Assembly: GCA_025929125.1 (NCBI GenBank)
Contig: JAICMT010000067.1
Span: forward strand, 1-7,472
DNA: 7,472 nucleotides
Source of the DNA: Acidobacteriaceae bacterium
Lineage (GTDB): Bacteria > Acidobacteriota > Terriglobia > Terriglobales > Acidobacteriaceae
Reading direction: 5' to 3'
The position numbers and the translations under genes were made by a program. The notes beneath the pieces are model-generated. The model had not been told where the DNA came from. It did not search any database and saw only the letters and a list, made by a program, of their open reading frames with translations. Shown here piece after piece: positions 5,611 through 7,472 of this stretch; position 1 is the stretch's first letter; the number at the start of each line of letters is the position of its first letter.

Positions 5611-5973
5611 ATGAACAGCAATCGCATCGCACGCCTGCTGATGGTAACAGCGCTTACGGGTGGGATGACCCTAGGCGTCGGCTTCGCACAAACCGCAGGG
5701 CAGGACATGAAGAACGCGGGACATGAAACCAAGGATGCTGCGGTGGATGCGGGTCATGGTACGGCCCAGGGAACTTCGAAGGCGTACCACTCGACCAAAC
5801 GGCACACGAAAGCCGCAGCGCACAAAACTGCCCGGGGAACTGAGACTGCAGCGGATAAAACCGGGGATGCTGCGAAAACGGTTGGGCATGACACCAAGGC
5901 AGCAGCCAAAGAGACAGGACGACGCACGCAAAATGCAGGCGATGCGTTGGCTGGCAAGCCGGAGAAGCATTAG
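5611..5973 (+). CDS. Exported LEA-like protein built of 11-residue repeats
   Basis: This 120-aa protein has a signal peptide: basic NSNRIAR, hydrophobic LLMVTALTGGMTLGVG, then a likely cleavage after GFA at residue 26. The mature part is very hydrophilic, basic, rich in Ala, Lys, Thr, His and Gly, and has no Cys or Trp. Residues 36-112 divide exactly into seven 11-residue units (first AGHETKDAAVD, second AGHGTAQGTSK) with Thr at position 5 of every unit (residues 40, 51, 62, 73, 84, 95, 106) and His at position 3 in five of the seven. Read from that Thr, unit TAQGTSKAYHS resembles the group 3 LEA motif TAQAAKEKAGE. Such proteins are unfolded in water and protect against drying or freezing; a periplasmic or outer-surface stress role is inferred. 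The start is firm: GGGAGGA lies 7 nt before ATG. It is monocistronic, with its own terminator. Confidence 0.85.
   Translation: MNSNRIARLLMVTALTGGMTLGVGFAQTAGQDMKNAGHETKDAAVDAGHGTAQGTSKAYHSTKRHTKAAAHKTARGTETAADKTGDAAKTVGHDTKAAAKETGRRTQNAGDALAGKPEKH
5716..5946 (+). repeat. Seven tandem 33-bp coding repeats (hendecads)
   Basis: This stretch encodes the seven 11-residue units of the LEA-like protein without a single insertion or deletion. Conservation is much clearer at the protein level (Thr invariant at position 5) than in the DNA, where copies have diverged, which suggests old duplication with retained spacing and not recent slippage. Confidence 0.75.
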
Positions 5974-6034
5974 GTTGGGGTAGTACTTGCCGATGGCCGG
6001 AGTAAAAGCATCAAGCAAGGAAAGCAGATCCAGG

Positions 6035-6071
6035 GCCCGGATGCCGCAAATGGCGTCCGGGCTTACTTTTT
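6035..6071 (+). terminator. Rho-independent terminator after the LEA-like gene
   Basis: GCCCGGATGCC (6035-6045) pairs with GGCGTCCGGGC (6052-6062) over 11 bp with one G-U wobble and a 6-nt loop, followed by TTACTTTTT (6063-6071). The minus strand lacks a T-run after the stem, so it serves the plus-strand gene that ends at 5973. It also lies just past the stop of the convergent heme A synthase gene (6082), and the stem could weakly protect that mRNA end. Confidence 0.88.
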
Positions 6072-6081
6072 GCAGACTGAG

Positions 6082-7110
6082 CTAAACAGCGGGTTCGTGC
6101 GTCGCCGCGTACGGAGAGGACTCCGCCCTAGCAGGATTCTCCGGTGGCTCCGGCCAGACGATCTCGGCTGAAAGCAGAATCAGCACGACCCAGTAGAGGT
6201 CGGCGCCCAGAAGATGCACCAATTGCATCCACGCCGGAGCGAGCAGCAGGACATCCGCAATCCCCAGAAGAAATTGCAAGCCGAGCAGGAACAGGAGCAG
6301 CCGTGCGAGCCTGACGCGCGCCGGATCGTGCGGCTCGCTGCTTGCACGGGCGCGTACAATCAGCCACACCACAAACAGTCCGGCGAGGATGGCGCTCAGC
6401 GGATGCACCAGCCGCAGCTTCAAAAGAGCTGGAGAGTTCGCACGGAAATCCTGCCCCAGGGCTTCGGTCAGCGAGCCTGCAGGAAAGAGCGTGTCACCCA
6501 GCGCAGCGAGTGATCCTGTTACTCCGACTGCGAGGGTTGCCGCAGCGCCGCAGACCGCCCAGACGAGCCAGCGGCCCCTTCTGAGAGGCCGCCAATTCTG
6601 AGAGGTTGAGGCGAAACGAGCTGTCAGTGTGAGTGCAGTCAACAGCAGTAACGTGTTGCTGAGATGAATGGCGAGCATCACAACGCGCCCGGTGGACTGG
6701 TTGGTCGTCACGTAATCAAGCTTGACCAGCAAAGCACCGAGGAAGGCCTCATTCACGAGTAGCAGCAACGAAGCCACGGCAAAGAACCGTGCGGCGTGCC
6801 CTTTCTTTGTCGACCAGAAGATCCATCCCACCAGACCGAGAACAGCAAAGGTCAATCCGCCGGTCATCATCCGGTGAGTGAACTCGATGATAGTGTGAGT
6901 GCCGGGCGAAACGGGGATCACTTGCCCGTTGCATAAGGGCCAGTGGTTTCCGCAGCCCGCACCGGACCCGCTGGCGCGCACCAGTGCTCCCCAAAGGACG
7001 ACCAGGATGTTGTAAAGAACTACGAGCCATGCGAAGCGGGCGAGTTTTCGTTTTCGCGCCGGCTCGGCTCGTTCAACTGGGATACTCAGCGGATTGGATA
7101 CGGCTAGCAA
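6082..7110 (-). CDS. ctaA: Heme A synthase, COX15/CtaA family
   Basis: This integral membrane enzyme oxidises the C8 methyl of heme O to a formyl group, giving heme A for aa3-type cytochrome oxidase. From the TTG at 7110 the product is 342 aa with about eight helices in two similar four-helix halves. Key features are an extracytoplasmic loop with a cysteine pair seven residues apart in SGAGCGNHWPLCNG (Cys53, Cys60), the catalytic-type Glu76 and His79 in EFTHR, and further heme-ligand-type histidines His149 (IHLSN), His236 (VHPLS) and His299 (VHLLG). All four histidines and the Glu are present. There is no ATG before the first helix. TTG 7110 is preferred because AGGA lies 5 nt upstream; a second TTG at 7137 would overlap proC. 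It follows proC by 13 nt, so the two are probably cotranscribed. No ctaB is next to it. Confidence 0.93.
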   Translation of the reverse strand: MLAVSNPLSIPVERAEPARKRKLARFAWLVVLYNILVVLWGALVRASGSGAGCGNHWPLCNGQVIPVSPGTHTIIEFTHRMMTGGLTFAVLGLVGWIFWSTKKGHAARFFAVASLLLLVNEAFLGALLVKLDYVTTNQSTGRVVMLAIHLSNTLLLLTALTLTARFASTSQNWRPLRRGRWLVWAVCGAAATLAVGVTGSLAALGDTLFPAGSLTEALGQDFRANSPALLKLRLVHPLSAILAGLFVVWLIVRARASSEPHDPARVRLARLLLFLLGLQFLLGIADVLLLAPAWMQLVHLLGADLYWVVLILLSAEIVWPEPPENPARAESSPYAATHEPAV

Positions 7111-7115
7111 CGTGT

Positions 7116-7119
7116 TCCT
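7116..7119 (-). promoter_or_regulatory. Shine-Dalgarno site supporting the TTG start of ctaA
   Basis: Minus-strand AGGA (within AAAAGGA) stands 5 nt before TTG 7110, in the short gap after the proC stop. A nearby ATG that overlaps the proC stop is in a different frame, leaving TTG as the only credible start. Confidence 0.6.
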
Positions 7120-7123
7120 TTTC

Positions 7124-7472
7124 TCATCCGGCGGCAAGTTCCCGAGCGCGTATCGTCGCCCGCTTCACCGCCTTGATCAGGGCGACGCGGAGCCCACCTT
7201 CTTCGAGCTCGAGAATTCCGTCTACAGTGCACCCGGCCGGCGTCGTGACCTGGTCCTTCAAAAGGGCGGGATGGTACCCCGTCTCAAGCACCATCCGGGC
7301 CGAGCCATACACCGTCTGGGCAGCGAGTAACGTCGCGACATCCCGCGGGAGACCTACGTTCACGCCCGCCTCTGCCAGAGCTTCGATCACGATGTAGATG
7401 AAGGCCGGGCCGGAGCCGGAGAGCCCGGTAACGGCATCCATGTGCTTCTCGTCGACCACGACGGTGCGTCCC
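7124..7472 (-). CDS. proC: Pyrroline-5-carboxylate reductase, C-terminal part (cut by window edge)
   Basis: ProC catalyses the last step of proline synthesis, NAD(P)H-dependent reduction of 1-pyrroline-5-carboxylate, in the cytoplasm. Only the last 115 or so codons are in the window; the frame runs off the right edge, so the GTG at 7459 is internal and not a start. The visible part is the helical dimerisation and substrate-binding domain, with the diagnostic VDEKHMDAVTGLSGSGPAF, then EALAEAGVNVGLPRDVATLLAAQ and the P5CR signature region QVTTPAGCTVDGILELEEG. The commonest form of that motif is SPGGTT; PAGCT here is a modest variation. The NAD(P)-binding Rossmann half lies outside. The stop TGA is 13 nt before the preferred heme A synthase start. 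Confidence 0.95.
   Translation of the reverse strand, partial: GRTVVVDEKHMDAVTGLSGSGPAFIYIVIEALAEAGVNVGLPRDVATLLAAQTVYGSARMVLETGYHPALLKDQVTTPAGCTVDGILELEEGGLRVALIKAVKRATIRARELAAG

Noticed and set aside
4820..5632. 270-codon minus-strand frame overlapping the symporter
   Set aside because: Arg/Pro/His-rich out-of-frame translation of the transporter gene, typical of a shadow frame; the symporter frame carries clear family motifs.
5671..6018. 115-codon minus-strand frame opposite the LEA-like gene
   Set aside because: It is antisense to a repeat gene with a strong ribosome-binding site and signal peptide. Its apparent repeat pattern is just the complement of the hendecads.

Overview
The window looks like chromosomal DNA of a GC-rich bacterium. 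Gene order and protein character suggest Acidobacteriota (Terriglobia type), but this is an inference from general resemblance and not a database match. All larger genes lie on the minus strand. One small exported-protein gene lies on the plus strand.

Layout, left to right. (1) 75-1592, minus: a ribosome-biogenesis cluster transcribed rpsP (S16) -> khpA (KH RNA-binding protein) -> rimM (16S maturation factor). It is driven from a candidate promoter near 1699-1727 and has an unusually long 261-nt spacer between rpsP and khpA. A strong terminator pointing the other way lies just left of rimM, so a plus-strand gene probably ends at the window edge. (2) 1823-5400, minus: a sugar-use operon of SSS/SLC5 sodium:solute symporter -> 80-aa two-helix membrane protein -> L-fucose/L-arabinose-isomerase-like enzyme, ended by a clear intrinsic terminator (1823-1848). 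The simplest reading is Na+-driven uptake of a monosaccharide followed by aldose-ketose isomerisation. The substrate cannot be read from sequence. (3) 5401-5610: a divergent regulatory region with a pair of 9-bp direct repeats, several short palindromes and candidate promoters on both strands. (4) 5611-5973, plus: a 120-aa secreted protein made almost entirely of seven 11-residue repeats resembling group 3 LEA proteins, with its own terminator at 6035-6071. (5) 6082-7472, minus: proC (C-terminal part only, cut by the window edge) followed by a ctaA/COX15-type heme A synthase that probably uses a TTG start.

Most of the window is ordinary housekeeping and carbohydrate metabolism. The least expected items are the hendecad-repeat exported protein, the small membrane protein between symporter and isomerase (a candidate transporter subunit), and the structured regulatory DNA between the two divergent units. 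Nothing indicates a mobile element, CRISPR array, tRNA or rRNA. I see no strong case for an entirely new system.
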